Shown: in pieces, positions 11,266-22,900 of the stretch
How positions within the stretch are numbered: the stretch's first letter is position 1
Layout of the letters: each line of letters begins with the position of its first letter
Origin: Ampelocalamus luodianensis
Taxonomy: Eukaryota > Streptophyta > Magnoliopsida > Poales > Poaceae
Length of the DNA stretch: 64,000 nt
Assembly: GCA_036346255.1 (NCBI GenBank)
Contig: CM070628.1
Location: forward strand, 17,437,840 to 17,501,839
Direction of reading: 5' to 3'
Notes under the pieces: model-generated
Told to the model about the DNA's origin: nothing
Databases searched by the model: none
Seen by the model: only the letters and a program-made list of their open reading frames with translations
Made by a program: the position numbers and the translations under genes

Positions 11266-11646
11266 TTGCCACGTTGTATTCAATAGCATAACTAAACTAT
11301 GTCGCCATGCCAATCCAGAGGCGGTGCTAGCACGCGGGAGCGGCGAGGGGCCAAGTCATGCCACGCCACGTCCATTAGCATGGCAAACCTGCATTTGATG
11401 CTCTATGGTGTGTTTGATTACCTGTAAATTTGTCAACTACTCAGGTGTATGTTCATGTCATGCGGGCTGGCCTGTATATATATCACTGATATGTATGTCT
11501 GAAGCTTTGAGCCTTCTTCTCTGCAAAACCACATTAGTATGTTGAGCTATTTCCTCAGGCGCATGACTGCTAATTCTAAACATAGCATGGTAATCCCTTC
11601 ACAAGTTCACTGTTTTCTGTGCCTATATACATCATATTTAGCATTT

Positions 11647-11686
11647 GATTTTACATGAAAAATTGATTTTACATGAAAAATTGATC
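11647..11686. repeat. 20-bp tandem duplication
   Basis: Two adjacent copies of gattttacatgaaaaatt lie inside the MULE, outside its coding part. Confidence 0.75.
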
Positions 11687-12109
11687 AAAAATTGTAAACC
11701 TAATTTGAGCTAGCAAGAAATGAACGATGCTAACTGAATGTCCAACCCTAGGCAGTAGATCTTTTTTTCAAACCTACGTTGTTCCTATTTTGAATCAAGA
11801 GATGGATGAATAGCCAGCCACATCCCATTGCATGTATTGGTGGTGCTCGTCATCACATAGGGGTCGAAGACCATTAAGTGGTTGTTGTCACAATTGTAGT
11901 GTATGCAGAACCGATTGCATTAAAAAAGAGAACAAAATTTGAAATAGACTTTTGTACTATAGTTGTGAATTATATAGCACGTAGGGTTTGGTTACATGCA
12001 TCAGAAACGACAGCATGTATGAATCGACTTACCGAAATACACCTATGATACATGTGTGCCTTTTTGGTATCGAAAAAAGGTTTATTGGAACAAAGTTTAT
12101 TAGTCTCGG

Positions 12110-12665
12110 CGGGCCATCGTCCCCTTCTCCTTGTCTCCTGACTGCCCGCGGTGGCGGCTAGTCTCGAAGTCAGCCATATTCTGCAAGATGGACTGGATGA
12201 TTGAATGATGTTAGGATAACACAATGTAGATGCTACACCCTGCCCGCGTGCACTATGACCATATCTGCATCCTGCAGGCACACATTGAAGTTCGCAAGCA
12301 GCCATGATGTAGGCACAGCGGACGATCGGTTGTCCATGGCGTCCTCAGCTGGATCGTCCGGCCGCACACCAAGCCACTTGCCAACCCGATCACGCCAACC
12401 TACGCTATTGATATCTGCAGTCACTGGAAGCCCGTCTATGGGAAGGCCAAGAACCATAGCAACATCATGCAACGTGATGGTCCTCTTGCCTAACAGGAGG
12501 TGGAACGTGTGCATCTCCAGGTGCCACTAGTCCACCAGTGCCATAAGTGCAGCACCGTCCATGCGGGGAAGCCCGTTGATGACAATCCGCAACAAGGGAA
12601 GGAAACCAGCTTCGCGGACGTATGGCATGTACCGCTCATCCCAATCCAGAGGGGTGTGGGTTCGA
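12110..12665 (-). pseudogene. Plant mobile domain (MAIN-like), decayed
   Basis: Reading leftwards, the domain shows the characteristic blocks WDERYMPYVREAGFLPLLRI, GLPRMDGAALMALVD, MHTFHLLLGKRTITLHDVAM and LGLPIDGLPVTADINSVGW. The family pattern is WDERY...GL..L..., then THTFHL..GE.T.TL.DVA..LGLP..G.PVTG. One in-frame TAG (12527-12529) interrupts it just before WHLEMHTFHL, and the domain loses its frame after the ADMVIVHAGRV segment near 12233. A short tail, MADFETSRHRGQSGDKEKGT, reads at about 12195-12135. In plants this domain occurs both in transposon proteins and in the host MAIN/MAIL silencing factors derived from them. Its position directly after the transposase points to the transposon form. 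Confidence 0.8.
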
Positions 12666-12819
12666 GGGCGAAGTGGATGGAGTACCTGCTAGAAAATTTT
12701 GCATAGACATAAGTAAAGTGCACCACATGGTCAAAAAGTTAAATGCATGATCGAACAACGGATCAAGAAATCTCACCACACTCTCGTAGGCTATATGGTG
12801 TGCCGGTGGTCATTATTAT

Positions 12820-15617
12820 ACTTCAAGATGAGCAACGTGTACTGTGGGTGCTGAGGCATCTTGCAATGGAAGGGGAAAAAATTAGTACACATGAAGTACA
12901 AAACAATGGAGAAAGTGCAATGGAGTGAACACAATACAAACACAACAATACTCTTTGCACAATGACAACGACGGTTACCTCAAGGGTGCAAGATACATCT
13001 TGTTGGATACAGGAGCAGCGTCTCCTAACCCTATGCTGTTGGCAATCATTCATGCGCTTTGCCTTGGTGTGGCCATGCTCATGACACTCTGAGCACTTGT
13101 TGGTTATGGTGGCGTCTTCAAAGTCCCCTAGGTTATACATGTCCTTATCAGCTTGCTGTGAGCGGTCCATATCATTACGAAGTCTTTTCCTCTTCCTCCT
13201 ACCACGTCGCTTGTTCACCATTTCTTTGTCAGGAATGTATTCTTCCGCAACGTAGGGTGGTCAATACGAGAGATCAAGGTAAGGCTCGAACCTATTCTCC
13301 TAAGTCCTCATCGTGGCTAGCTTTAAGAATTCCTCCCCAATGAAGTGTTTGAAATGTGGCTCACACCGCGCATGCGGCATACGGTGATGATGTGTGAGCA
13401 TGGCACATGTAGTAAAGCCGGGACCATGCAAGTGCAATCTCCCGTAGTCAGGTTCACTCTATGGTTTTGGTCTCCATAACGTTCACCTCGTATCGATGTG
13501 TCCCCCGCTGCCCTGACGACGTAGATATGCAAAGTTGGATCATATTCGTCCGCCTCTTGGTTGTATGACTCGTCCTCTGCTAGAGCAAGGTGTTTGGCAG
13601 TAGCCGCACCCCAACGCTCACCAGCATTGTATACATCCCTTGCACAGGTCCACCGATCCACAAAAGTATGAGTTGATCTTCCTAAATGAGTACTCCATGA
13701 CGACCGATACTGGCATATCACAGATGCCCTTCAGAACGTTGTTGAACACCTCTGAGATGTTCGTGGTCATCATACCATACCAACATCCACCTTCATCATA
13801 TATACGTGTTGGTTGGTCAGTCCCCTCAACTCCTTCAGTTGAAGTCTCTCTTCTCCAAACATCCACACAACAACTTGAACTTTTTTTTGAGATCTTTCCT
13901 ATTACATTGCTTTAAAAAATTGCCGCTAAGTGACACATGCACCGCCTATGCAACACATCCGGGTGTCCATTAGGTTGCTCTCCACAACGTTCATAATGTC
14001 GTGGTGCTTATCCGAGACGATGCAAACCTTCCATCCAGGCCCAACAAGGCGAAGACGAGGTATATCTATGAACCATTGCTAGCTGGCATTGTTCTCACCC
14101 TTAGTAAGTGCGAATGTTAGTGGAATTAGCTGGTCCTCTGCATCAATACCCACGATGACCATCAAGGCACCATAGTATTTCCCAGTTAGGAATGTGGCAT
14201 CAATTAATAAGACAGGCCTGCAATGCTTGAAGGCCTCTTTGCATTGCCCAAAAGACCAATATACCGGCCCAAGAACATGTTTCAACACTCCTTCATCGGG
14301 TTCCATTCGATTCCCGTGCCAAGTATAAAACTTGATGCTTAGGTTCTTGGCCTGCATAGCACTTAGGATCCGAGAAAGTATCCCATAAGCCTCCTTCCAA
14401 TCACCCCCACGATAACTACATCGCTCTCTGCTTTGCCCTCTATACTTTTCCGTACTTCATGCGGTACTTAATGAACCCAAATATAGCCTCAATAAGGGTG
14501 GCGACGGTCACATCAGAGTCGACAGCCATAACTCTAGTTATGCGCCTAGCAATGAAATTAGGGTCATCGGAAGGTGCTCCCCGGACACTCGTGCAGTCCC
14601 ACAAGAGTGAGGCTGCTTCACATTCGTTATTTTCCATTGCTTGTCCTTAGTTTTCTGCCCCCATACCTTTTCATCTGCACCCCCTTTCACACCTCGCGGT
14701 ATACCTCTCGTTCACATCGGAGTGTTATACTACAAACAGACGATGGTGCCTCACAGAGTATTCTTGCAGCCAAACCTTTATATTCTCCATGCTTAAAAAC
14801 AACATGTCCTTGCGTATGACGTCATTATCCGGGTCCGCAATGCCATCCCTGCTCTTCGACCCATTTGCACAGATAGCGTTACCAAATATTCTGACATCCT
14901 CTAATGCATGCACCGACGGGATCTCACCCATTACACTTTGAAGAACCCGACCTTCCTTAGAGGAGAAAAGCGGAGTAGGTGCTTTGTTTTCGGTCGAGCT
15001 CCAACCTTTGTCGAACTCAACGTCACTAACTGTTCCATCTCAGAACACCTCTTCGTCAAGCTCGTTGTTCAGTACAGCACCATTGAAATCAGTCACGGGG
15101 TCACTAAGATGGTGCGACACAGAAACAACCATATATGATAAATCCACCAACTGGGGGTATCGTTGTTAAGATCGACGCCAATACCGTCTTGGGATAGTTG
15201 CTCCTCCATTAGGGGGCCTTGCGAAAGTTCCACAGCGGATTCAACTTCCTCCATGGTGTCGTTCACCACATCTATATTCTTTCCCATGTCCTCGCCAGTG
15301 ATTGTTCTCTCCACAATCTCCAACGACCACACCTAAGAAGCGAGCACCTCCTTGTATGTGCCCCAATCATCGTCGTATGAGATTAGCATCAACAAAGCGT
15401 GCACCTTTGAACCCAGCCCAGCATCATACTGACCCTATATTCCGACAATAACCCTAGGCTCTTCCCATCCAAGGGTCGACTTAATCCTCATCACAAGAGT
15501 TCGAAAGACTGGTAATTCTCGAAACACAAGTACAGTAATTTCCATGTCAACAAACTCGACACCACCACCCATTTGGCTAACCGGCCCACTAGTAAAAATA
15601 CGTACAACTTTATCCAT
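12820..15617 (-). pseudogene. MURA-type MULE transposase, decayed
   Basis: Several minus-strand frames together make a recognisable MuDR-family transposase. From 15617 there is an N-terminal domain (MDKVVRIFTSGPV..., then RELPVFRTLVMRIKSTLGW). About 14931-14725 gives MENIKVWLQEYSVRHHRLFV. About 14637-14440 gives FIARRITRVMAVDSDVTVAT. About 14357-14079 gives the core HCRPVLLIDATFLTGKYYGA and LIPLTFALTKGENNAS. Around 14030, KVCIVSDKHHDI supplies a second catalytic-type Asp. The SWIM zinc finger CTCMVPALLHVPCSH reads near 13440-13390, and a zinc-knuckle-like CSECHEHGH near 13100. A TAG replaces the conserved Trp after GENNAS at about 14077. The separate frames are joined by frameshifts, so no full-length protein is expected. 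Confidence 0.85.
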
Positions 15618-16414
15618 CTACATCCAACAATCCGAACAAAATATTATAAAGTCAGTACCACATGCCATAGGTACCAACTACCGCACATACTACTAACGAA
15701 CAACTACGCTTCAAAGTAGTACTAACCATTCTATATATGACTAATGCTGATCGGTATACAACAAACATAAAATTCATCGACTACTATGCCAAAAGGTCCG
15801 ACAAACTGGGAATTGAATTTTTGAACTAAATAGGCATTTGTTGAAGCAAAATTTTATTACTAACTTCATGCCAACTATATTTTTCAATCTGACCCTTTTG
15901 GCTATTCCACCACCTGGGGCATGGCAACTAAAAATATATATTTCCTCACAAAAATAACAAAACTACGATTTAATAGCCACATTTCTATCATAACTACATG
16001 AAACTACAATAACATATCCTATTTCGCTTACCCAAACAAAACCTATCCACAATATCCAATTTCATCCACAAATCGCTAAAAAGTGCATGAACACAACAAA
16101 ATATGAATACATTCAAGTATCATTATGTACTATGCTATCCAATTCACTCCAAAGTGCAACGATTCAAATCAATTATGATCAAACATGCAATTCGGCTAAA
16201 ACCCTAAATCCACTAATCTAACCGAATTTATCCAAAATAAATGGAGGGAATGTGTAATATTACCTTGAGGGATGATCTCCACGGGTTTATGGACTTCGAA
16301 TCGGCTCCAAATCGCTAGATTTGGGGAGGTTAGGGGTGGGGAAGAGAGAGGACGCGAGTAGAGGAAGAGAGGAAGATTGGGGGGAAAAGAAAAACTGGGT
16401 GGGTCGGTGGCACC

Positions 16415-16896
16415 TAAGTCACCTCTGTGACGCCACATGCGTTGGCGTGACAAGGCAGGCTTGTCACGCCATTAATACTGGTGTGATAAGGATAAGGACT
16501 GTGCCACGCAAGCCCTCCACGTTGGTATGCTGTGCGCACGACGGCTTGCGTGGCAGGTTTGGCCACACCGAGGAAAATGATGTGACAGAGTGGTTTAACC
16601 ACGCCGCGCGTTATGGTGTGACCCAAGGGTTCAGAATTGAAAATAAATTTAGTGAGGGGTTAGCTTTGACTGTCTATTCATAAGTTACCTGAAATTTTCT
16701 TAAATTTAAGTCACTTATTGTGACCATTGGATCAATATCCAATCATATGACATCCATTGTATAAATATCTAATCATATGACACACCAATCTCTACACAAA
16801 TCCAATGATCACAACAAGTGACTTAAACTTAAGAAAATTTCAGGCAAATTAAAACCAGCAAAACCGTTAAATTAAAAAAAATTCTCACAGGCGTCC
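16415..16896. repeat. MULE right terminal inverted repeat, split by a MITE
   Basis: Bases 16415-16660 match the left TIR inverted. After the MITE at 16668-16864, the match resumes with aaattaaaaaaaattctcac, corresponding to the outermost part of the left TIR (reverse complement aaataaaaaaatccgctcgt). Confidence 0.7.
16668..16864. mobile_element. MITE nested in the MULE right TIR
   Basis: A long inverted repeat starts gactgtctattcataag and cctgaaattttcttaa and is mirrored by ttaagaaaatttcagg near 16826-16842. It includes the shared block agtcactt-ttgtga-cattggat. The internal 60 bp contains the repeated phrase aatcatatgaca. It is the same family as 8627-8792. The flanks gttagctt/gttaaatt could be a decayed 8-bp duplication. 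Confidence 0.8.
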
Positions 16897-17449
16897 TTGA
16901 CTATTGGCTCACTGAGTTCTGGTACCACATGCGTCTCGGAAGAAATTTCTTCCAGGGGAATCCGGTAGCTCTTTTTTTCATTTTTAAATGAAAACAGGAA
17001 GAATCTTGTTCTTGTAGCTATGCATATAGCCAGTTGTTGAAAATTGCTCTAGTTTTTCTAGATAGATAGGTTGCTAGTTGTTGAAAATTATTTATGAATG
17101 GCCTGGTGGCAAAAACATCGTTGTTAGCATGAAATATACGATGGTACCGTTGATTTGTTGGTCACAATCATATCAATTATCCTTGTGTACCAACACAATC
17201 TTGTGTTACATGGTATGATATGCGATAATAAGCCTTGCGTCCCTTCAACATGAAGGCTCGCAAAACATGTCTGTAACAAATCCCAAACCCGCTATTGAGG
17301 CAAAAATAAAGTCCAAAGCCCCACAAGGACCAAAGCAGAACCACCAAATCACACCACGCTCAAAACGCAAACGCACAGTACACCAACACCAGAAGAGCAG
17401 TTGGAGCGGTGCCGGGCTTTGATTTTAATCAGTCCAAAGTGTGTCTCGG

Positions 17450-17570
17450 TCGTAGGCCCCATTTGAAATGCAGAGAAAGTTCATTCAAATTTCGCATTAA
17501 TTGTATTAGAGAAAATTCTACATTAATTGTATTAGAGAAAATTCTAGTGTTCCAAACAGAACGTCCCGGA
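17450..17570. repeat. MITE remnant with a 26-bp tandem duplication
   Basis: The unit cattaattgtattagagaaa plus attcta occurs twice in a row at 17496-17547. The surrounding ends ggccccatttgaaatgcag and gttccaaacag resemble worn Tourist-like termini. It lies about 230 bp upstream of the TATA box of the gene at 17883. Confidence 0.65.
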
Positions 17571-17800
17571 TTGCATAATCTACTAGCGTACAGCCTTCTA
17601 AGTTCTGACATTGAAAGAGCATGCAGTCTTTAGTCTTAGACGTGCACTTGCCCTGTTCAATCACGGAAGTTCGTAGTTGTACCACGTTACCAAATGCCGA
17701 TAAAGTAAACGAGGAAGCCACCACCGGCGCTGGGTCCTCAACCACATCGCCGTCACGGCACCACACGTTCCCGACCCCAACCAACTGCCCCGCCAACTAC

Positions 17801-17807
17801 TTATAAA
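17801..17807 (+). promoter_or_regulatory. TATA box of the gene at 17883
   Basis: The sequence ttataaa lies 76 bp before the ATG, followed by a pyrimidine-rich leader, a normal arrangement for a grass promoter. Confidence 0.6.
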
Positions 17808-17882
17808 CCCTTCTCCTTATTCTTCTTCCTCCCTTCACCACCACCCCCCTCAGTCACGCTTCCGCTGGAGCAAGCAGGGCCA

Positions 17883-18593
17883 ATGGACCTCGACGCCGAC
17901 ATGATCCCGTCCTCCCCCTCCGCCGACTCCTCGCCGTCCTCCTCCGATCTCGACACCGAGGTAATCATAGGTGTTCTTGGCTGGGTGGTCAGTTGCATTT
18001 GTTTTTTTTTTTTCTTGAGTTGATGGAGTTTGTTATTGGCTTTGGTTTCTTGGTAGTCGACGGGGTCGTTCTTTCGGGACCGGAGCACAACGCTGGGGAC
18101 GCTGATGGGTGTGTCGTCGTTCGGCGGCGGGCAGCGGAGGCCGGCGAGGGCGCCGGTTGGGGAGGAGAGGGAGAGGATGCCGCGGGCGGCTCCGGAGGAG
18201 GAGGGGAAGCGCACGGGCGGGTGGCGGCGGAGGCGGCGGCGGCGGCGCGGGCGCAGCCTCGGCGGGAGCTGGTGGAGGCTGTGCCGCGACGACGCCGGCG
18301 GGCCGCCAACGTCTCTGGGCGAGTTCTTGGACATGGAGAGGCAGCTCGCCGGCGCAGACTTCCTGTGCGACGGCGTCGGCGGCGCTCAGGAACGGGAGGC
18401 GTCGTCCGTGGCGGCCACGGCGCTGTTCGAGGACGGGAGGGTGCGCCCACCGCAGCAGCAGCCGGTGGCTGCGGCGGAGGAGAGGGGGAGGTGGCGGCTG
18501 CAGAGGGCAACGGAGGGGTCATCCTCCTCCTCGTCGTCGCTGGCGAGGCTGCCTGTGTTACTCACCGGCATCTGCAGCGGCGGAGCGGGTTAG
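17883..18593 (+). CDS. Uncharacterised plant protein, two exons (204 aa)
   Basis: Exon 1 is 17883-17960 (26 codons, ending ...SSSDLDTE at a gt donor). The intron is 17961-18056, ending ttggtag. Exon 2 is 18057-18593, stopping at TAG. The splice joins DLDTE to STGSFFRDRSTTLGTLMGVS, a motif I recognise as the conserved N-terminal signature of a plant-specific protein family of unknown function. A second conserved-looking block is TSLGEFLDMERQLAGADFLC in the middle. Between and after these are low-complexity stretches: an Arg run in GGWRRRRRRRRGRSLGG, Gln/Pro-rich parts and a Ser run near the C terminus. No signal peptide or membrane segment is evident. The Arg-rich run could serve nuclear targeting, which is only inference. 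The start is supported by the in-frame N-terminal peptide, the TATA box 76 bp upstream and the phase-0 splice. Confidence 0.82.
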
Positions 18594-19919
18594 GGGTGCT
18601 GCTTGCAACTAATAACTGGCTCTCGAGGGGTGTTTATGTGAAAGTGGAGTGAACGCTTCTTTAAGCTTCTTTGTCTCCCTTCTTTTTCTTCCTCCCACGG
18701 ATTCTTTTGTTGCTGTCCGCTTCTTTGTTACATTAATTATTATGCTTTGGTCCTTTTGGGCCGGTACAAACCTTGTTTGATGCTTCCCTTTTCCGTGTCC
18801 CCTTTTTGCTCTATTATGTGAGCAGCCATTGGTTCAGTTGTATTGCAATTGGTGCACAAGTTGTGACAATGTTTACACCTGTGCAGCTCCATTTTTTTTT
18901 TTTTTGAAGAAACACAGTAGGAAAGACTCCTACTGCAATGTGCAGCTCCATTTCGTTGCACGGCAAGTCATACTCCTTGTTCCTTGTAAGGAAAGTAAGG
19001 TGATAAGAACGGACAAAGTAGAGTTGTTTCTATCTGTATTTCCTGCCAGATTGCCAGAACAGAGCTGAAAAAAATCCCAATTGCGCCATCATCCTGGCAT
19101 GTGATCTGCATGGGTTGATCGGTCACCCTCCAATCTAGAGCATCCGTGCATCGCTTCAGTGATTGGTGCGTGTCACTTGTTGGCTTGAGCCATTAGCTAG
19201 GTAGCGGCTGGTAGAGAACCTGTTTCCACAAGCTTTGTGCTCTGATCAGGAATGAAATGAAAGAACAGCGGTTATTTGCACGGATGCTGGTGTGGCGTAG
19301 GGTCGATTTTCTGGGGCCACCACAGCTGCTGGCTGCTGCCAAAACTGCCTTCTCTCCCATCCGAGCAACGATCGATGGCACTTTGGCCTGCACGCACCTT
19401 GCTCTTTTCAGCCATGCATGCATGCCACCGGGCAGAATGATGAGCCATGTATCTGCAGCTGCCGGTTTCAAGCAAGCTTTGGATTCCAGCAAGGACCCAA
19501 AAGCCGGAAAAAGGCCCAGCTCCTGCACATGACATGTCTAGCAGTGGGCGATGCTAGAGATGTTTTAGCTATGTGAGCTAAAGTTGGACACTAATTCCGG
19601 CAGTTGTGGGAGAATGCTAGACGGCCCAAGGGACCAAACATTAGGGGGAGAACTGATTGCATTGCAAAGCCAGATGGATCTCATCACGTCGCATCAAGCA
19701 TGCTTAACCTAGAATCTAGTACTAGCACACTAGGACGACCAATCCTTGTTCCTGCCATTTTTTGCAGGAAAGGATCGGCACATCATCACGTCAATATAGC
19801 GGAAAGCAACTGGACGAATCAGCCCATTGCTGCCCATACTAAAAGGAGGCCCGACCCACCTACCAACTAAAGGCCACACACACCACACCGTCTTTTTGTA
19901 CAGCCGACGGGGTGATTTT
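18594..19919. other. Intergenic region between convergent genes
   Basis: This holds the 3' UTR of the + strand gene and, at its right end, the 3' UTR of the minus-strand endoglucanase. Poly-T runs occur near 18891. No further gene is seen. Confidence 0.5.
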
Positions 19920-22900
19920 TCAGTCGTCGCCGCCGGACTGGGCCGGGTTGGGGTGGGCGGAGAAGTAGGCGAGGAGGCCGAGCAGCGGCGCGTTGATGTA
20001 GGTGGTGGGCTCGGACTGCTGGAAGACCGCCCGCGCGTCGGGGAAGGCGTCGCTGGTGTTGCTCGGCCCGCCCACCACGGCGCCCACGAGGAGGTTGGGG
20101 TTGGGCGCCGCGCTGGCGTAGTAGGCCGCGCCCGCCTTGCACCCGATCCGCGCCGGGTGGGCCGACACCGACGGCAGCGAGCTCCCGCGGTGGTGGATGC
20201 GCCGGGGGAACCGCGCCCCGTACCCCACCATGTACGACATGCGCAGCGGGTTGTCGCCCAGGATGTAGTCCACCTGCAACGCGCGCGGGCGACGAAAAAA
20301 CTTGTCAGCTTTGCCGTGAAAGCGGCGCGTTTCGGGCGAAAAAGACGGTGTGGGTTTTGGCTGGGCGAACCTGGCGCTTGGCGACGCGGCGGAGCTGGAC
20401 TGGCGAGGCGGAGGACGTGCCGCACGGCACCCGCGCGTTGGCGTGGCTGAGGTAGTTGGAGTAGGCGAGCAGGAGGAACGACAGCGACGTCACGTGCTGC
20501 ATGTTGCTGTTGCCCACCTTGAACAAGAGGCCACCTGCATGCGTACACAAATGCGTTTGATCAGCAATGTTCTCGACACGTTACACATACTACTTGTTAA
20601 GGAGTGGATGGTCGGTGAAAAACTGATGGTTGGGTTAAGCTTAGTAAGAGTTGGTTAACCTGGGGAGTACTGGATCTGGGGGTGGTTGGAGATGCCGGGG
20701 AGGAGGGTGCAGATGAAGTTGTCGGCGTTCACGCGGAAGGACTGGAAGTACTCGTCCTTCCCCATCAGGACCTCCTGGAGAACAAGCAGTCGATCATTAG
20801 TGCGCTAGACTGAGCACTTAACGTGATAAGTGAGAAATAACAGCGTGGTTTAGGAGTTCCGCAAGGCAGGGAACACGAGATCCGCGAGGCCGTGAGTACT
20901 GAAAAGGTGCCCACAGCCCACTGCCCCATTCCCTGTTACAGTAACGTGCAGAAGCACAAGACCCTAGGGGCAGACCAGACCGGGGTTACTGATGAGAGAC
21001 AAACATACTCGCCTACTTCGATCCACTAATCTATATAATGCTAGATTGATTAGTCTAATCTATCAGGTAGAATCTGGCCCCACGGTTCAGTAATCAGTAC
21101 TCATGGTCTCATGCTGTGTGAATCTAGAAATGCTAACTATATATATACACTAGTACTAGATAGTGGTAGTACAAAATGAAGGCTGCAAGCGCTATAGTAA
21201 GACGGAGGATCATGGCATGTGCGCAGTACACTGCCATAAGCGTCACCGATCATCGTAGACCTCGATGAGCCAGTGCCTAGTGACATGACCATTGCAATAA
21301 CTTTCACAACGGGGTATGTCAGAAATCCCAGAACGCGCGATTAGTTAGATATACATCATGTCGGTCTAATTGAGTTCGCGTGCTGATCAACTAAATAGGT
21401 GCTGATGAATGGATAGAAATAGAACACAAAAACAAAGGCATGTGCCCTATGTACAGGTATGTGCTCCATTTAATAATTAGTCGAGACAACGTACACAAGA
21501 TCTACCTAGTAAAGTATACTACGCTGTAGTACTTGAGAAATGTGGTTATGGCCAATGATCATCCCATTCGCAGCCCGGACAAAGATGAGAGAAAACATGA
21601 TCCAGCATCGTCCTAGCTATCACTAACGCAGATAACACTACCAGCCCAGGCCATGCGACACCACTTCCTCACTAGATGCTAGTATCACAAGCTTGCACAC
21701 GAAAGGAATATCGCAAGGAGGGAAACATGACGCGAGACACTAGCTAGCAGTAGCAACATGCTCTCGAGCCAGTCCAGCCCCACATGTCGGGCCAAAAGGC
21801 TCAGCAGAGCGCGCGCGTGAAAAGGTTCCCTGTCGCGCCCATGCTCCTCTCCTTTACTAGAGCTCACCATGTGCTACTGCTACCACTCCGCTAGCTGCTA
21901 GTCCTAATAAATCCTCCGTCACGGTTGATTAATCAAAGATTAGACACGGTAACTAAGCACCGCCGCGTACAGTGCCATGTCTCAGAAAACTTGGGAGATA
22001 TGCCAAGTGAGTCAATGGCACAATGCATGCGGAGGCTCTGGCCTGGCATGGTACGCCAACGTAAGGGGCATGTGCCCGCCCGCTGGCCAACGCAGGACAC
22101 CAGAGTACCAGAGAGGCGAGGCGGCTGGGCTACGATAGACTAGTACTGTTGTTGTACGCAAACCGAGCAGAGTGGCATCACGCACGCGGGACACGAGAAG
22201 AGGCCAAAACATGACGGACATCCCTGGAGCAAACGCACTATCCTAGACTGCCGGACTTGACACTCCCAATGGGGGGCACCGTTTCATGGCGCAATGGCGA
22301 TCTCTCGTCAGCAACGTGCAAGGAACTACCAGTAGGAAGTGACATACATGATACATCCATTGTGATGTGCGTTACCTTGGAGATTAGGACGTTGATGCCG
22401 GCGTGCTTGTTGTCCCAGCCGAACTCGTTGATGGCCTCGCTGGCGCCGAGCACCACCTCGTTCCTCTTGATGTACTCGCGGTACTCCCGCCGCCGCGACG
22501 CCTTGTGCAGCCACGCCGCGCCCCACAGCAGCTCGTCCTGCCAACAGAGTGAACCATTGTGACGTGAATCGACGGCCCACGTTGCCTGAGAAACTGCTAC
22601 CGGCTACGCGTACGCACCTGGTACCCGGAGTAGTCGCAGTAGCAGGGGCACACGGCCGCGTGCAGGCTGCTGCTGTAGGGCCCCCTGTACTTGTCCGCGA
22701 ACTCGAACACCTTGACAAAAACACACACGAGAACAAATCTTAAAACCAATTTGTTTCGTTTGCTTTGCTATAATGGAAAACCAGTATGTACATTTATGCC
22801 CTAACTAGCGTAGTGAACAGCCTAGCTACTAGCTTAGCTTATCACGAAACGAAACACATGCGTTTCCGTCGAAACTAACGGCGATGATGGGGTATATGGC

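Larger units (their letters stand above)
11017..16896 (-). mobile_element. Mutator-like element (MULE) with plant mobile domain
   Basis: Long imperfect terminal inverted repeats of about 250 bp bound a 5.9-kb unit (left 11017-11265, right 16415-16896, the latter containing a MITE). Shared TIR blocks include caccataac, cggcgtggccaaacct, ccacgcaag and gtggagggct. The minus strand carries a MURA-type transposase reading from 15617 to about 12820, followed by a plant mobile domain at about 12650-12100. Many in-frame stops and frameshifts show that it is no longer autonomous. I could not see an exact 9-bp target duplication at the proposed ends, so the outer limits are approximate. Transposases of this class with an adjacent plant mobile domain are known from plant genomes. 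Confidence 0.85.

Noticed and set aside
17989..18652. Several long frames on both strands over the 204-aa gene
   Set aside because: They are shadows of the GC-rich exon 2. Only the + frame joined to exon 1 carries the conserved motif.
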